NCBI GenBank assembly: GCA_016932895.1
Contig: JAFGCA010000236.1
Span: forward strand, 1-9,959
Source: Sedimentisphaerales bacterium
GTDB lineage: Bacteria > Planctomycetota > Phycisphaerae > Sedimentisphaerales > SG8-4
Length of the DNA stretch: 9,959 bases
Reading direction: 5' to 3'
The notes beneath the pieces were generated by a model that saw only the letters and a program-made list of their open reading frames with translations, ran no database searches and was not told where the DNA came from. The number at the start of each line of letters is the position of its first letter. Position 1 is the first letter of the stretch. Shown piece after piece: positions 1 to 7,900 of the stretch. The translations under genes were made by a program, and so were the position numbers.

Positions 1-908
1 AGATAGACCGGTGTTCGTTGTTTCTCCCATTTCTCGTTCGCGTAATGTATCACCGTGGCGATCAGGGTTCCGTTTGGCGCGGTGACGAGCGAGTACACCA
101 GGGCCGAGTACACCTCATCTCCATCCCACATTCGCTTGGAATAGTCGAAGACCGTGGGCTGGCCCCAGGTCAGGCCGCCGTCGGTTGAGCGGCGATATTC
201 CGACCACCCCCCCGCGCCATGCCCACTCCAATGGTCTGCACCGGTTCCCGTCACGCTGTAGAAGGCGACAATATCGCCGTTCTGACACTCGGCAATCGAG
301 TTGTTGCCGTGTCCCGAATGGCCTTCCGCCTGTCGGTCCACGAACAACACGCCCGTGTTGGGGATGTCCGCGGGATAGACGAAGAACGGTTTCCCGTCAG
401 CCGCGCGGGGCCTGTTGATTGCGGATCGAGCATCGTCGAATCCCAGCACGACGACGTATTTCTCGAATTGATAGGACTCTCCGGAAGCCACCTGCTTTTC
501 GTAGGCAAGCACCTGATCAATCTCTTTGGTTCCGAGCAACTGGAAGGGCTCGTCTCCCATTCGCGAAAACCCCTGTGCCCCCAGGGCCTCTGCCTGAGAG
601 GCGGCACCGGGAATCGACTGAGGGGTCAGCACGATCAGGCGGCCGTCTTGCACGACGTCGAACTGGGTGGAATCAATGGAACCCCTCAAGAACTTCTCTC
701 CGGCCAGTTTCGCCGGGCATTCTGCCAGCCGGTAGTCTCGATCGGTGAACAGCACCGCGTCCGGCCGGAACCACATCACCTCTGATTCCGGCTCGCCGCG
801 GACTTCGATGACCGCACGATCGGAAGCGTGTGCGTGGCGTGTGCCCGTCGTTCCCAGAGCCAGAAGGACGAATAAGGCGCTCGTCCTGCACATTCCGAGG
901 TTGCTCAT
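1..908 (-). CDS. Secreted BNR/Asp-box repeat protein (sialidase-like), C-terminus beyond window
   Basis: An open minus-strand frame of 302 codons starts at ATG 908-906 and has no stop before the left edge, so only the N-terminal part is seen. The start has a clear Shine-Dalgarno (AAGGAGAG, about 6-8 nt upstream). Residues 1-28 look like a signal peptide: a short polar start, a hydrophobic stretch ALFVLLALG, and an AHA|S cleavage site. Residues 30-185 match nothing I recognise. From about residue 190 the pattern of a beta-propeller blade appears, with a canonical Asp-box (STDGGLTW, residues 241-248). Asp-boxes occur in sialidases and in many unrelated propeller proteins. I do not see an RIP-type arginine motif, so sialidase activity is only possible. 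The gene follows the GH123-like gene by 66 nt on the same strand, which suggests one operon and joint action on extracellular glycans. Confidence 0.8.
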   Translation of the reverse strand, partial: MSNLGMCRTSALFVLLALGTTGTRHAHASDRAVIEVRGEPESEVMWFRPDAVLFTDRDYRLAECPAKLAGEKFLRGSIDSTQFDVVQDGRLIVLTPQSIPGAASQAEALGAQGFSRMGDEPFQLLGTKEIDQVLAYEKQVASGESYQFEKYVVVLGFDDARSAINRPRAADGKPFFVYPADIPNTGVLFVDRQAEGHSGHGNNSIAECQNGDIVAFYSVTGTGADHWSGHGAGGWSEYRRSTDGGLTWGQPTVFDYSKRMWDGDEVYSALVYSLVTAPNGTLIATVIHYANEKWEKQRTPVY

Positions 909-974
909 CGAGTGCTCTCCTTGCTCGTGTCCCGTCATCCAGGCAGCGCGACAGCGCCCCGTGACAACCAGTCC

Positions 975-3422
975 CTATTTCGGCAAGAACCCGCGCACGC
1001 CGAAGTCGTCGCCCCAGGGATCGGCGTCGGCCATGCCGGAGTTGTCTATCATGTCGGCGACTCGTTTCCGATAGCCGTAGAGTACGGCGGGATCGTCCGA
1101 GTAGTCGGATCGGGCGGCGACGAGTTCCTTGGGGACTTCGAGCGTTTGAATGGCCTCGTCCAGCCAGGAGCGCTGTTCGGGGGTCAGGCCGGTTGCGCGG
1201 CTCTGGTAGTGCTCGATGATGTCTCTCAGGATGCAGGTGTACGCGAAATCCTCTTGCCCGTCCCGGTAGTTCTCGAGCCGGATGGTGGGAAGGGGCGTGC
1301 CGCCGGGCCCGACGCAGAAGATGGAGCCGTCGCCGTGGTAGGTGGTCCAACTGACGGGGTTCCATTGGGTGAACGGCCCCGAGGTGATGGGCTTGTTCGC
1401 GTTCCAGATGCTGAGTTCGTAGTAGAGAAACCCGTCCGGGCGGTATTTGGCAGTCATGGCGCCCATGAGCAGCCGGATCTCGATGGCGCGGTATTCGATG
1501 AACCAGTTCGCATCGGGGTGGTGCGGCCCGCAGCAGATGTACCACCACACGCGTTTGCCCGCCGCCCGGGCTTGAGCGGCCTTGTCGGGATCGAACACGG
1601 GCGAGAGCGGACACCACGCGTCCATGGATTTCACGCACGAATCCAAACCGTAGCTGTGGTCGTAGCTCGTCGTCATGACGAGCACTTCCGGGTAGGCCTT
1701 CTTGAACGCGGCGGCGGCCGCCTCGAGTTCCGGGAACCGCTCCTCGCGGCACTCGTCGAACCCGTAAATGTACGCGTGGTCGAGGAGGCCGAGTTCCTTG
1801 GCCTTTTCGTAGGCCGGGCGAAACCGCTCGATCGTCCCGGCCGAAGCGTCGCCATAGTAGCCGAAGTTGAAGGCCGTCAGCCGGCCTTTGTCGTGAAGGT
1901 ACTCGAGGACTTCGAAATCGGGCGCCTCGCGCCGATACAGGCTGTCGTAATCGATATAGTAGTCGGCCAGGAAGTCCGCGTACTTGTACTTCATCGTGGC
2001 CCAATCCACCGGCGTGCACGCGGTTACCCGGGCCGGCGTGAATGTGATGGCGGTTGGGAGGGGCGTGCAATCGGGCATGGTGAAGGCGTGCACGTTGACC
2101 GTCAGCTTGAACTCAGCCGGTTCGACGCCGTCTGCCGAGACGGTGAGCGTGCCGCGGTATGTCCCGGGCGCCTGCCCTTTCGGCGCTCGAACGCGGATCC
2201 AGAAAGACTGGAGGTCGCCCGGTGCGATATCGACCGGCCCGAGGAAATCGAGTATCGGATCGGGCCACCACCCCACATAGGGCACGTCATAGGGCGGTTC
2301 GGCTTTGGTTTCCACGTAGCCCATCACGTCGCAATCGATCTGGGTATGGGCGAACACGGCCCCGCCCGGCCCGGCCAAGTCGGACACGGCGACTCTGACG
2401 CCCTTCAGCGCGTCCGCCTTCGGCAGGACGGCCACCTGGAAGCTCTCCTTCTCATTGCGTGCCAGATCGATGGCCACCTCTCGCGATACCGACAAGGCAA
2501 ACGGCATGCCGTTCGGGAGCAGCTTCTGCATCGAGGTCGCGAACCCGATGACCATGCCGTTGCCCGGCATCCCGGCGGCCCGGCTTTCTTCTCGAAACGC
2601 GATCTCGCTGTGCAACCGCTCGCCGGCCCTTTCGAGTCTCCGGAGCTCGATGCGCGACGCGTGTAGCGCCTCTGGATCCGGAGCCGAGGAGGTACGCGCA
2701 CGCACGGCGGCAACTTGTGCGCGAATGCCGGCGATACCCTCTTTCGCGCGCTGACGGATTTCGCCATCCTCGCTTGTCGCCAGAACCTCTGCGAGCAACG
2801 CGTCCAGCGTCCTGTCGAACGCGTCGACGGCGGGCAGGGCGAGCGCGCGGAGCTTGTCGAGCGTCGCCTTGGCGACTGGCGGCGGCTCTTCGCCGGGCTT
2901 CAGGAGCGCGATGGTGTCCACGCAGAGCCGCATATCCGCCGGGGCGGTCGAGTAGAAGTGGATGATCGAGATGTCTCCGCGATCGATTCCACCCGGAAAC
3001 TCCGAGAGGGGGATGAAGAAGCGCCGCATACCCGACGTGGCCGTGTCGAAGGCGTAGCTGAGGCCCTTTCGGAACGGCGTCTTGCTGTCGCTGATGAAGA
3101 TGCTGAGCTTGGTTCTCTCCTCCGACGGATTGAAGATGTCCACCATCAGGCGGTCGTAACCTGTCCAGTCCTTCACCGGCGGGGGCGCTTCGAATGCCGG
3201 CCACTGCTCCATACCGTCCTTGTAGGGCGGCGACACGAACTGCATCGAGTGGCTGCCCGACGTTGCGAACTCGCCGGACTGGATCAGCCTGTCCTGCCCG
3301 GGCGTCCGGAGTGTCCACACGGCAACGTCCGATTCCTGCTCGAAATCGAACAGCGTGGTCGCTGCCGATGCCCAACATGCTGCGAGTGCGACGATGGCTG
3401 CAAACGAAACGGCCCTGAACAT
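975..3422 (-). CDS. Secreted DUF4091 / glycoside hydrolase family 123-like protein
   Basis: The product has 815 residues. The frame stays open up to 3560, but I chose ATG 3422 because AGGGGG lies just upstream and the protein then begins with a signal sequence (MFRAVSFAAIVALAACWASA). LAAC at 13-16 also resembles a lipobox, so it may be a lipoprotein rather than a type I-cleaved enzyme. Residues about 22-180 look like a beta-sandwich, carbohydrate-binding type domain. Residues 183-285 are helical and charged. From about 290 there is a beta domain, then the DUF4091/GH123 catalytic barrel (about 455-750) with motifs YIYGFDE, WWYICCGPHHPDANW and ELSIWN. GH123 beta-N-acetylgalactosaminidases use adjacent Asp-Glu residues in substrate-assisted catalysis; D556-E557 fits that pair. 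DUF4091 is broader than characterised GH123, so the family is firm but the substrate is not. Confidence 0.85.
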   Translation of the reverse strand: MFRAVSFAAIVALAACWASAATTLFDFEQESDVAVWTLRTPGQDRLIQSGEFATSGSHSMQFVSPPYKDGMEQWPAFEAPPPVKDWTGYDRLMVDIFNPSEERTKLSIFISDSKTPFRKGLSYAFDTATSGMRRFFIPLSEFPGGIDRGDISIIHFYSTAPADMRLCVDTIALLKPGEEPPPVAKATLDKLRALALPAVDAFDRTLDALLAEVLATSEDGEIRQRAKEGIAGIRAQVAAVRARTSSAPDPEALHASRIELRRLERAGERLHSEIAFREESRAAGMPGNGMVIGFATSMQKLLPNGMPFALSVSREVAIDLARNEKESFQVAVLPKADALKGVRVAVSDLAGPGGAVFAHTQIDCDVMGYVETKAEPPYDVPYVGWWPDPILDFLGPVDIAPGDLQSFWIRVRAPKGQAPGTYRGTLTVSADGVEPAEFKLTVNVHAFTMPDCTPLPTAITFTPARVTACTPVDWATMKYKYADFLADYYIDYDSLYRREAPDFEVLEYLHDKGRLTAFNFGYYGDASAGTIERFRPAYEKAKELGLLDHAYIYGFDECREERFPELEAAAAAFKKAYPEVLVMTTSYDHSYGLDSCVKSMDAWCPLSPVFDPDKAAQARAAGKRVWWYICCGPHHPDANWFIEYRAIEIRLLMGAMTAKYRPDGFLYYELSIWNANKPITSGPFTQWNPVSWTTYHGDGSIFCVGPGGTPLPTIRLENYRDGQEDFAYTCILRDIIEHYQSRATGLTPEQRSWLDEAIQTLEVPKELVAARSDYSDDPAVLYGYRKRVADMIDNSGMADADPWGDDFGVRGFLPK

Positions 3423-3465
3423 GGCAATCCCCCTGTTGTTCCGTGCACGAAACGGCCTGCACCCA

Positions 3466-3495
3466 AGTATACCGAAGCGGAGAATGCGCTTTACA
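3466..3495 (-). promoter_or_regulatory. Candidate sigma-70 type promoter of the GH123-like gene
   Basis: On the minus strand TATACT (3471-3466) matches the -10 consensus at five of six positions. An 18-nt spacer separates it from TGTAAA (3495-3490), a weak -35 with three of six matches. It lies about 44 nt upstream of ATG 3422 and downstream of the terminator at 3587-3610, as expected for a new transcription unit. This is motif matching only. Confidence 0.4.
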
Positions 3496-3586
3496 GCGAC
3501 AGGGGATGTGATCGCATTTGTCATCACGTTGGCCGACGGCTCGGCGACGCCCCGCCGCACACCGGCAGAACACGGGAGCTCATGGT

Positions 3587-3610
3587 AAAAACCAGGGACT
3601 CTGCCTCTGG
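3587..3610 (-). terminator. Intrinsic terminator after the ferredoxin gene
   Basis: Read on the minus strand, CCAG-A-GG, a six-base loop CAGAGT, then CC-CTGG form a six-pair stem with one bulged A, followed directly by TTTTT (3591-3587). It lies about 52 nt after the ferredoxin stop codon and before the promoter of the next gene, so it would end the radical SAM cassette transcript. The stem is short, so efficiency may be moderate. Confidence 0.6.
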
Positions 3611-3662
3611 ATTCTCAGCAGTCCACCAAGGGCCCTCTACTGCTCGTCCGCCTCAAGCACGG

Positions 3663-4028
3663 CTACGCTTCTCGACCGCCCTCTGCAACAGGTAAAGCAG
3701 CGCCGGGCGCCACCCATTCCGGCACCCGGAACTCTTCAGCGACCTCTCCTCCGACGAGGTGGCGATGGAAGATCTCCTGGATTGCATGACACGGACAGAC
3801 CTTGTGATACCAGACGTTGTCGGGATACACGACGACGATGGGCCCCATGCAACACAACCCGAGGCAATCGACTTTGGAGACTTTGATCCTGTCCTGGAGG
3901 CCGTTCTCTTCGATCAGAGCCATCAACTCATCATAGACCTCTTCAGATCCCCTGTTGCCGCAGCCCCCGCCGGGCGTATTGTCAGGAACGGTGTTGCAGC
4001 ACACGAGTACGTGATGGCGGAAAATCAT
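3663..4028 (-). CDS. Thioredoxin-fold [2Fe-2S] ferredoxin
   Basis: The product has 121 residues and no signal peptide, so it should be cytoplasmic. It matches the thioredoxin-like [2Fe-2S] ferredoxin family (Aquifex Fd, Shethna type). Cysteines C10, C23, C55 and C59 have almost exactly the spacing of that family's cluster ligands, in the contexts HVLVCCN, GGGCGNRG and DCLGLCCMGP. The tail beyond about residue 95 is Gly/Ala/Glu-rich and looks dispensable. Additional cysteines at C11, C60, C78 and C80 are unusual. The start codon overlaps the stop of the YyaL-like gene (ATGA), with AGGAG 7 nt upstream, so the two are translationally coupled. The likely role is one-electron donation to the iron-sulfur clusters of the radical SAM enzyme encoded two genes upstream. 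The family call is strong; the partner is inferred from linkage. Confidence 0.9.
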   Translation of the reverse strand: MIFRHHVLVCCNTVPDNTPGGGCGNRGSEEVYDELMALIEENGLQDRIKVSKVDCLGLCCMGPIVVVYPDNVWYHKVCPCHAIQEIFHRHLVGGEVAEEFRVPEWVAPGAALPVAEGGREA

Positions 4029-6169
4029 GATTCAACTCCTGGCGCCGATTCTCGCGCTTCCTTGCGCGGCCGCAAATGCTCGAGGCCGTCCATGTCTGAG
4101 ATGGCGGCCACATCCGCCGCGAAGTCACGCTGCAAGCCATCGAAATAGGCCTTTATGTTCTCACGAGACTGCAAGATAGCAGCCGGTTTGCTGTCTGGCC
4201 AAACCCATATCGCGTCGGGAGCGACTTCCCCATCGGCCGGTCCTTGCTGGCGGAAGACTTCCGCTTGCTTGTGGTGCGCATCGAGCATGATGATGTTTCG
4301 CCGGCAATAGGGCGGAAGCTGGTGGACTTGGAGGACAAGCTCTCGCCACATCTCGCTGTCGCTCCGGCTGCACATGACTCGTACGGGCGTCATCAGGGCG
4401 CAGCCATTCAGGAAGTCGACGATCTCCGTGTATTCCTCATCCGCGCCATGGACAAGGCCATTGCAGAAGATGTTGAAGACATTGCGAATGAAGGCCGCAG
4501 GATCCTCGCCGCGGTATCTGCTGAATAGAACATGGTTCTTGAACGCAACCCCGACGCCGCCCAGGAAATCCGTCCCACGAAGGGCGTCCAGTTGCTTCGT
4601 GTAGGTGCGGGAGAACACCCGGAAGGTGCCATGTTCTTCATGCCAGAAGCGACTCAAGGTGGCTTGATGAACGGCCTCGGCGCGCTCCAAGTATGCCGGG
4701 CGCAAGGTATGAGTGTAACCGGCCAACAACGCCTGCGTGAGGAAAGCGTAGTCGATGAGTGTGGCGGCTCCTTGCCAGCAACCATCGTGGAAGGTGGAAG
4801 CCAGCTTGCCGGTATCGCCGTCAAATGCCGTCCACAGACAATCGAGTATCTCCAGCCCCAGGATCTCCAACTCGTGGTTGCCAAGATACACGCCAGCGTC
4901 CAACAGAATCCGCGCAGCATGGGCGTTGTCGTACATGAGCGGCGGCTGGGCGGGGGGAAGATCGATGTCGCGGCGCTTTCGTGTTCCCACTTCCTGCACG
5001 AGTCGCTGTAGTCGCTCGAACTCGCTGTCGCCCAAGTCGAGCCGCTTGAGCCGCACGGGGCATCCCTTGTCTTGTGAGCGTCTCACCGTCTCCAGATCCA
5101 GCGTGTCCTCAAGGAATTGGAGGTCGTCGGCAGACAGGCACTCGCTGAAATCGCCGATCGTCCAATGAATCAGGCTTCCGCCGCTGGACATGTACGAACG
5201 GGAGGGAACAAAGAGTCCAGCTTCTGGGTGCAAAAAGTCACGCAGGCAACAGCCAAGAGTCCATTGCACAATATGCTTGTATGGCCTTGCCTGGTATCTT
5301 CGGAGAGAATCAATCAGCAACTCGATGCAACGGAACTGCGTCAGAAGGACTTTGGCTGGAAAAGGGTTGCACCAGGCGAAATCGGTTTTGGTGAAGAGCC
5401 CGCCATACATGACATCATGCATGTGGCACGTGAGCATTTTGTCGATGTTCATTGCCAGCAGTCTTTGCCCTTCCTGTTCACGGAGAACGAAACTGCGCGC
5501 CAGAAGGATCAGAATACCTAAGTCGCTCCACCGATTCACATGATCGGTGTAGGGGTACACGATTCCCGGACTCTCGGGATCGAGGAACTCGATCACATTC
5601 CTCCCGATGTTGTACGTAGCGCTCTTCAGGCACTCATCGAGAGGGCGGTCGTCGAGGCTCTTCCAATGCCGGGCGTGTGACGTATTGCTGACGGTTGCGG
5701 ACAAGCAGGCAGAAATCTGTTTCCGTTTGTGTTGTTCGAGCATGTCTTCGCGAACGGGCTGTCCCGTTGCAGACCCTGGCCGGATTGCGCGTATCTGCGC
5801 ATGGAGGCGGGAAGCGGGCAAGAGACGCCGGCTGCGTGTTCTCGTTGCGATGGCCGCCACGGGGAAGAGGTCGGGGGTAAGCACGAATACGGATGGTTGT
5901 TCTTCCTCAACCTTCCCAGCTCGGGCCGCCAGGACGACAATGCTGCACAGTTCCGGATGCAGCTCGGTGTAGTCATAGATCCTGACATAGCTTGTCTGGA
6001 GTACGTGACGAATGGCGGGAGATTCAAGTACCTCCCGGAGCCCGATGCTGTCGTCTCCCTTGCTCGCCAGGGTGTCCAATACGAGAAACACGGGCCTATC
6101 GTGCGGGCCTGAAGCGAGGTAGTCATCGACTGACAGCCACCCCTTCCAACGATGTTGAACTGAAGACAC
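4025..6169 (-). CDS. YyaL-like protein (DUF255 thioredoxin-like plus alpha/alpha barrel) lacking the CxxC
   Basis: I chose a GTG start at 6169, giving 714 residues. AGGAGAG lies 5 nt upstream and overlaps the stop of the radical SAM gene, and the more distal in-frame ATG at 6460 would lie deep inside that gene. Residues about 10-125 follow the thioredoxin-like domain of the YyaL/SPATA20 family (RPVFLVLD at 25-32; PSVFVLTPD at 92-100). However, residues 33-42, where the family has its CHWC motif, contain no cysteine. Residues about 165-580 follow the helical sugar-epimerase/glycosidase-like barrel (YGGLF at 255, FVPSRSYMSSGG at 320-331, YDNAHAARILLDAG at 413-426, LIDYAFLTQALLAGY at 481-495). 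Residues about 590-640 match the C-terminal cap. The biochemical role of YyaL proteins is unknown. Position in the cassette suggests a scaffold, chaperone or substrate-handling part. There is no signal peptide. Confidence 0.75.
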   Translation of the reverse strand: MSSVQHRWKGWLSVDDYLASGPHDRPVFLVLDTLASKGDDSIGLREVLESPAIRHVLQTSYVRIYDYTELHPELCSIVVLAARAGKVEEEQPSVFVLTPDLFPVAAIATRTRSRRLLPASRLHAQIRAIRPGSATGQPVREDMLEQHKRKQISACLSATVSNTSHARHWKSLDDRPLDECLKSATYNIGRNVIEFLDPESPGIVYPYTDHVNRWSDLGILILLARSFVLREQEGQRLLAMNIDKMLTCHMHDVMYGGLFTKTDFAWCNPFPAKVLLTQFRCIELLIDSLRRYQARPYKHIVQWTLGCCLRDFLHPEAGLFVPSRSYMSSGGSLIHWTIGDFSECLSADDLQFLEDTLDLETVRRSQDKGCPVRLKRLDLGDSEFERLQRLVQEVGTRKRRDIDLPPAQPPLMYDNAHAARILLDAGVYLGNHELEILGLEILDCLWTAFDGDTGKLASTFHDGCWQGAATLIDYAFLTQALLAGYTHTLRPAYLERAEAVHQATLSRFWHEEHGTFRVFSRTYTKQLDALRGTDFLGGVGVAFKNHVLFSRYRGEDPAAFIRNVFNIFCNGLVHGADEEYTEIVDFLNGCALMTPVRVMCSRSDSEMWRELVLQVHQLPPYCRRNIIMLDAHHKQAEVFRQQGPADGEVAPDAIWVWPDSKPAAILQSRENIKAYFDGLQRDFAADVAAISDMDGLEHLRPRKEARESAPGVES

Positions 6170-6174
6170 AGAAA

Positions 6175-6181
6175 CTCTCCT
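6175..6181 (-). promoter_or_regulatory. Ribosome binding site that fixes the GTG start of the YyaL-like gene
   Basis: AGGAGAG on the minus strand lies 5 nt upstream of GTG 6169 and begins within the TAG stop codon of the radical SAM gene (6182-6180). This supports a GTG start and translational coupling, rather than the much longer frame reaching 6460. Confidence 0.75.
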
Positions 6182-7667
6182 ATAGCATGATATTCTGTAT
6201 TCCGCACGCGCTGGCGGAGGTGCAGCCGCCTGTCGCAAAGGGGCTGACGTCCCATCCGAGCTCGGCAAGCACGTCCGGGACTCCGTTGACTTTCGCCCAC
6301 TTGCAGGCCTCGAATCCCTTGACGCGCATTCGGCCATAGATCTCGAGGCCTTTGATGACGCATGGTGGACAGATACCGCGAGAAGGGCATTCGCCGCAAT
6401 CCTCGTGTCGCGGGTGCGGAATCTGGGCGAAACGGGTGTTCCTGGAGAACACCTGCTCAAAGGGCTCCCGCTTCAGGTTCCCAAAGGTGAGTTCAGGGGG
6501 ACTCATGCCGCAGGGGCGCACGTCCCCGTTCGGCGCCAGCGAGAACGATGCTGAACCCGCGCCACAGTTCTTCATATAGGCCGTAAGCTTGTTGGAGTTG
6601 GACTGAGGCGGAATGACGTTCAGGAAGTTCGCACCGTGGGTTTGGATGAGCTTCACCATGCTCTCCGTGTACACCCAATGCTCGCGTCGATCCATTGCGA
6701 GCCTTGTGCCGTCCGCAAAGGCGCGTCCATTGTTGTTGATCGGTGAACTGGCAAACGAGGTGGCGCCCAACTCACACGCCAGGTTCACCATTTCATCCAT
6801 CAGATGGTAGTTGCCGGACCACGCGGACGTTGCCATTCGAATTGGGATGTCGGTTCGCTCCGCAAACAGCCGAATGGCGCGACAAGCCGCCTGGAAACTC
6901 CCCGGCAGTTGCCGGAAGTAATCGTGCATCTCGGCGTTAGGGCCGTCCACACTGATTTGGATGGACTTGAGGTTCAGCGCAGCCAGGCGGTCGACGACTT
7001 CGCGGGTAACAAGTGAGCCGTTCGATAGGAGCGCACAGATGATGCCGCGCGAAGCGATGTACTCCATGATATCCCAGAAGTCGGGATGCAGCATCGCCTC
7101 GCCGCCCGTAACCTCGAGTGACTCTACCCCCCTGTCAATGAGCGTCCCGAAGACGCCGATGAAGTCTTCTCCCGTCAACTGATCGTCTTGCGACGCGTCA
7201 TCGCCCGCTTCGACGTAACAGTGGAGGCACTTGCAGTTACATCGATAGGTCAGCTCAACGTTTATGGCTGTCGGGTGGAAAAAGTCGCTGCTGCCCGTCA
7301 CTCTATGGCGAATCTCGCCTGGTTCGGGGTGTAATGCGGCCATGTCGTCTTCCACTTCCGAGTCCATGAATCGCAGTATGCACCCGGCGTGTTCTTCCGA
7401 AGCATTCTCGCGGTGAAGCACGTCCTGGACAATGTCGTCCACTGTGTTCTGGCCGTTCATGCGTTCTGCAATCACGCGGGCCGATCTATTCATGAAGCGA
7501 CTGGATCCGAGAGTCCCGTCTGCCGTCTTTGTAAGCATGGGGAGGCTTCCCATCGGGAGCGCTGCAGTATTCGGGGTGCCGAGAAAGGCCCCGTCCGGCC
7601 GCAGGTGGAGGCGTACCCCTTCTTTATAGGAAATATAACTATCCCGGGATTCTGATGCACAAGCCAT
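6180..7667 (-). CDS. Radical SAM/SPASM peptide maturase with N-terminal PqqD-like domain
   Basis: The product has 495 residues. The start is ATG 7667, with GGAG 7 nt upstream; the open frame extends to 7793 but that extension has no ribosome site and looks non-coding. Residues about 15-110 resemble a PqqD-like RiPP recognition element (FMNRSARVIAERMNGQNTVDDI, in two parts around 58-79). The radical SAM core starts at about 134, with the CxxxCxxC cluster ligands C143, C147 and C150 (an extra C145 lies between) and a TGGE SAM-binding motif at 187-190. The SPASM domain carries C368, C386, C424, C427, C433, C436 and C455, matching CX9-15GX4C, then CX2CX5C, then C; the usual X3 before the fourth cysteine of the second group is X2 here. 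This family binds auxiliary 4Fe-4S clusters and modifies peptides. The gene follows a cysteine-rich peptide gene, its probable substrate. The last residues (C482, C488) form an odd Gly/Ser/Cys tail. Confidence 0.93.
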   Translation of the reverse strand: MACASESRDSYISYKEGVRLHLRPDGAFLGTPNTAALPMGSLPMLTKTADGTLGSSRFMNRSARVIAERMNGQNTVDDIVQDVLHRENASEEHAGCILRFMDSEVEDDMAALHPEPGEIRHRVTGSSDFFHPTAINVELTYRCNCKCLHCYVEAGDDASQDDQLTGEDFIGVFGTLIDRGVESLEVTGGEAMLHPDFWDIMEYIASRGIICALLSNGSLVTREVVDRLAALNLKSIQISVDGPNAEMHDYFRQLPGSFQAACRAIRLFAERTDIPIRMATSAWSGNYHLMDEMVNLACELGATSFASSPINNNGRAFADGTRLAMDRREHWVYTESMVKLIQTHGANFLNVIPPQSNSNKLTAYMKNCGAGSASFSLAPNGDVRPCGMSPPELTFGNLKREPFEQVFSRNTRFAQIPHPRHEDCGECPSRGICPPCVIKGLEIYGRMRVKGFEACKWAKVNGVPDVLAELGWDVSPFATGGCTSASACGIQNIML

Positions 7668-7674
7668 ATGCCTA

Positions 7675-7678
7675 CTCC
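7675..7678 (-). promoter_or_regulatory. Ribosome binding site for the radical SAM gene
   Basis: GGAG on the minus strand, 7 nt from ATG 7667, supports that start over upstream in-frame ATG codons. It lies immediately downstream of a pair of 9-bp direct repeats. Confidence 0.6.
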
Positions 7679-7680
7679 GG

Positions 7681-7709
7681 ACCACCGTAGTGTATGTAAA
7701 ACCACCGTA
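7681..7709 (-). repeat. Two 9-bp direct repeats just upstream of the radical SAM gene
   Basis: TACGGTGGT occurs at 7709-7701 and again at 7689-7681 on the minus strand, offset by exactly 20 bp (about two helical turns). They sit 14 to 42 nt before the start codon. The interval between them contains TACACT, a loose -10 match. They may be an operator or an RNA-binding site, or chance. Confidence 0.4.
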
Positions 7710-7900
7710 CGTTGAGGATAAGATCAGGAGCATCGGCACGACGTGAACAGGAGGTCTGCTCCGATCGCAGCCGGCGTTCGGCCACATAACCACCTGGCCT
7801 AAAGGCAGATACAGGGACCACTCACCCGGTCTTTCGAAATCGTCTCCGCATCCTTACGTCTCGCTGAGGCCCGCCCTTGATGCAAGCATCTACAGGATAG

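Noticed and set aside
673..2070. 465-codon minus-strand frame overlapping the GH123-like gene and the BNR gene
   Set aside because: An out-of-phase shadow, rich in Arg and Pro, without a ribosome site or recognised domain.
912..2666. 584-codon open frame on the plus strand opposite the GH123-like gene
   Set aside because: It is antisense to a gene with clear family motifs and signal peptide, and its product is low-complexity Arg/Gly/Val text with no motif. It reflects codon bias in GC-rich DNA.
6170..6460. Longer ATG-started version of the YyaL-like protein (811 aa)
   Set aside because: The added 97 residues lie inside the radical SAM gene's C-terminal coding region in another phase and look non-coding; the GTG at 6169 has a well-placed ribosome site.
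7668..7793. Longer version of the radical SAM protein (537 aa)
   Set aside because: No ribosome site was seen for the upstream ATG, the added residues do not extend the PqqD-like domain, and they overlap the direct repeats; ATG 7667 has GGAG at 7 nt.
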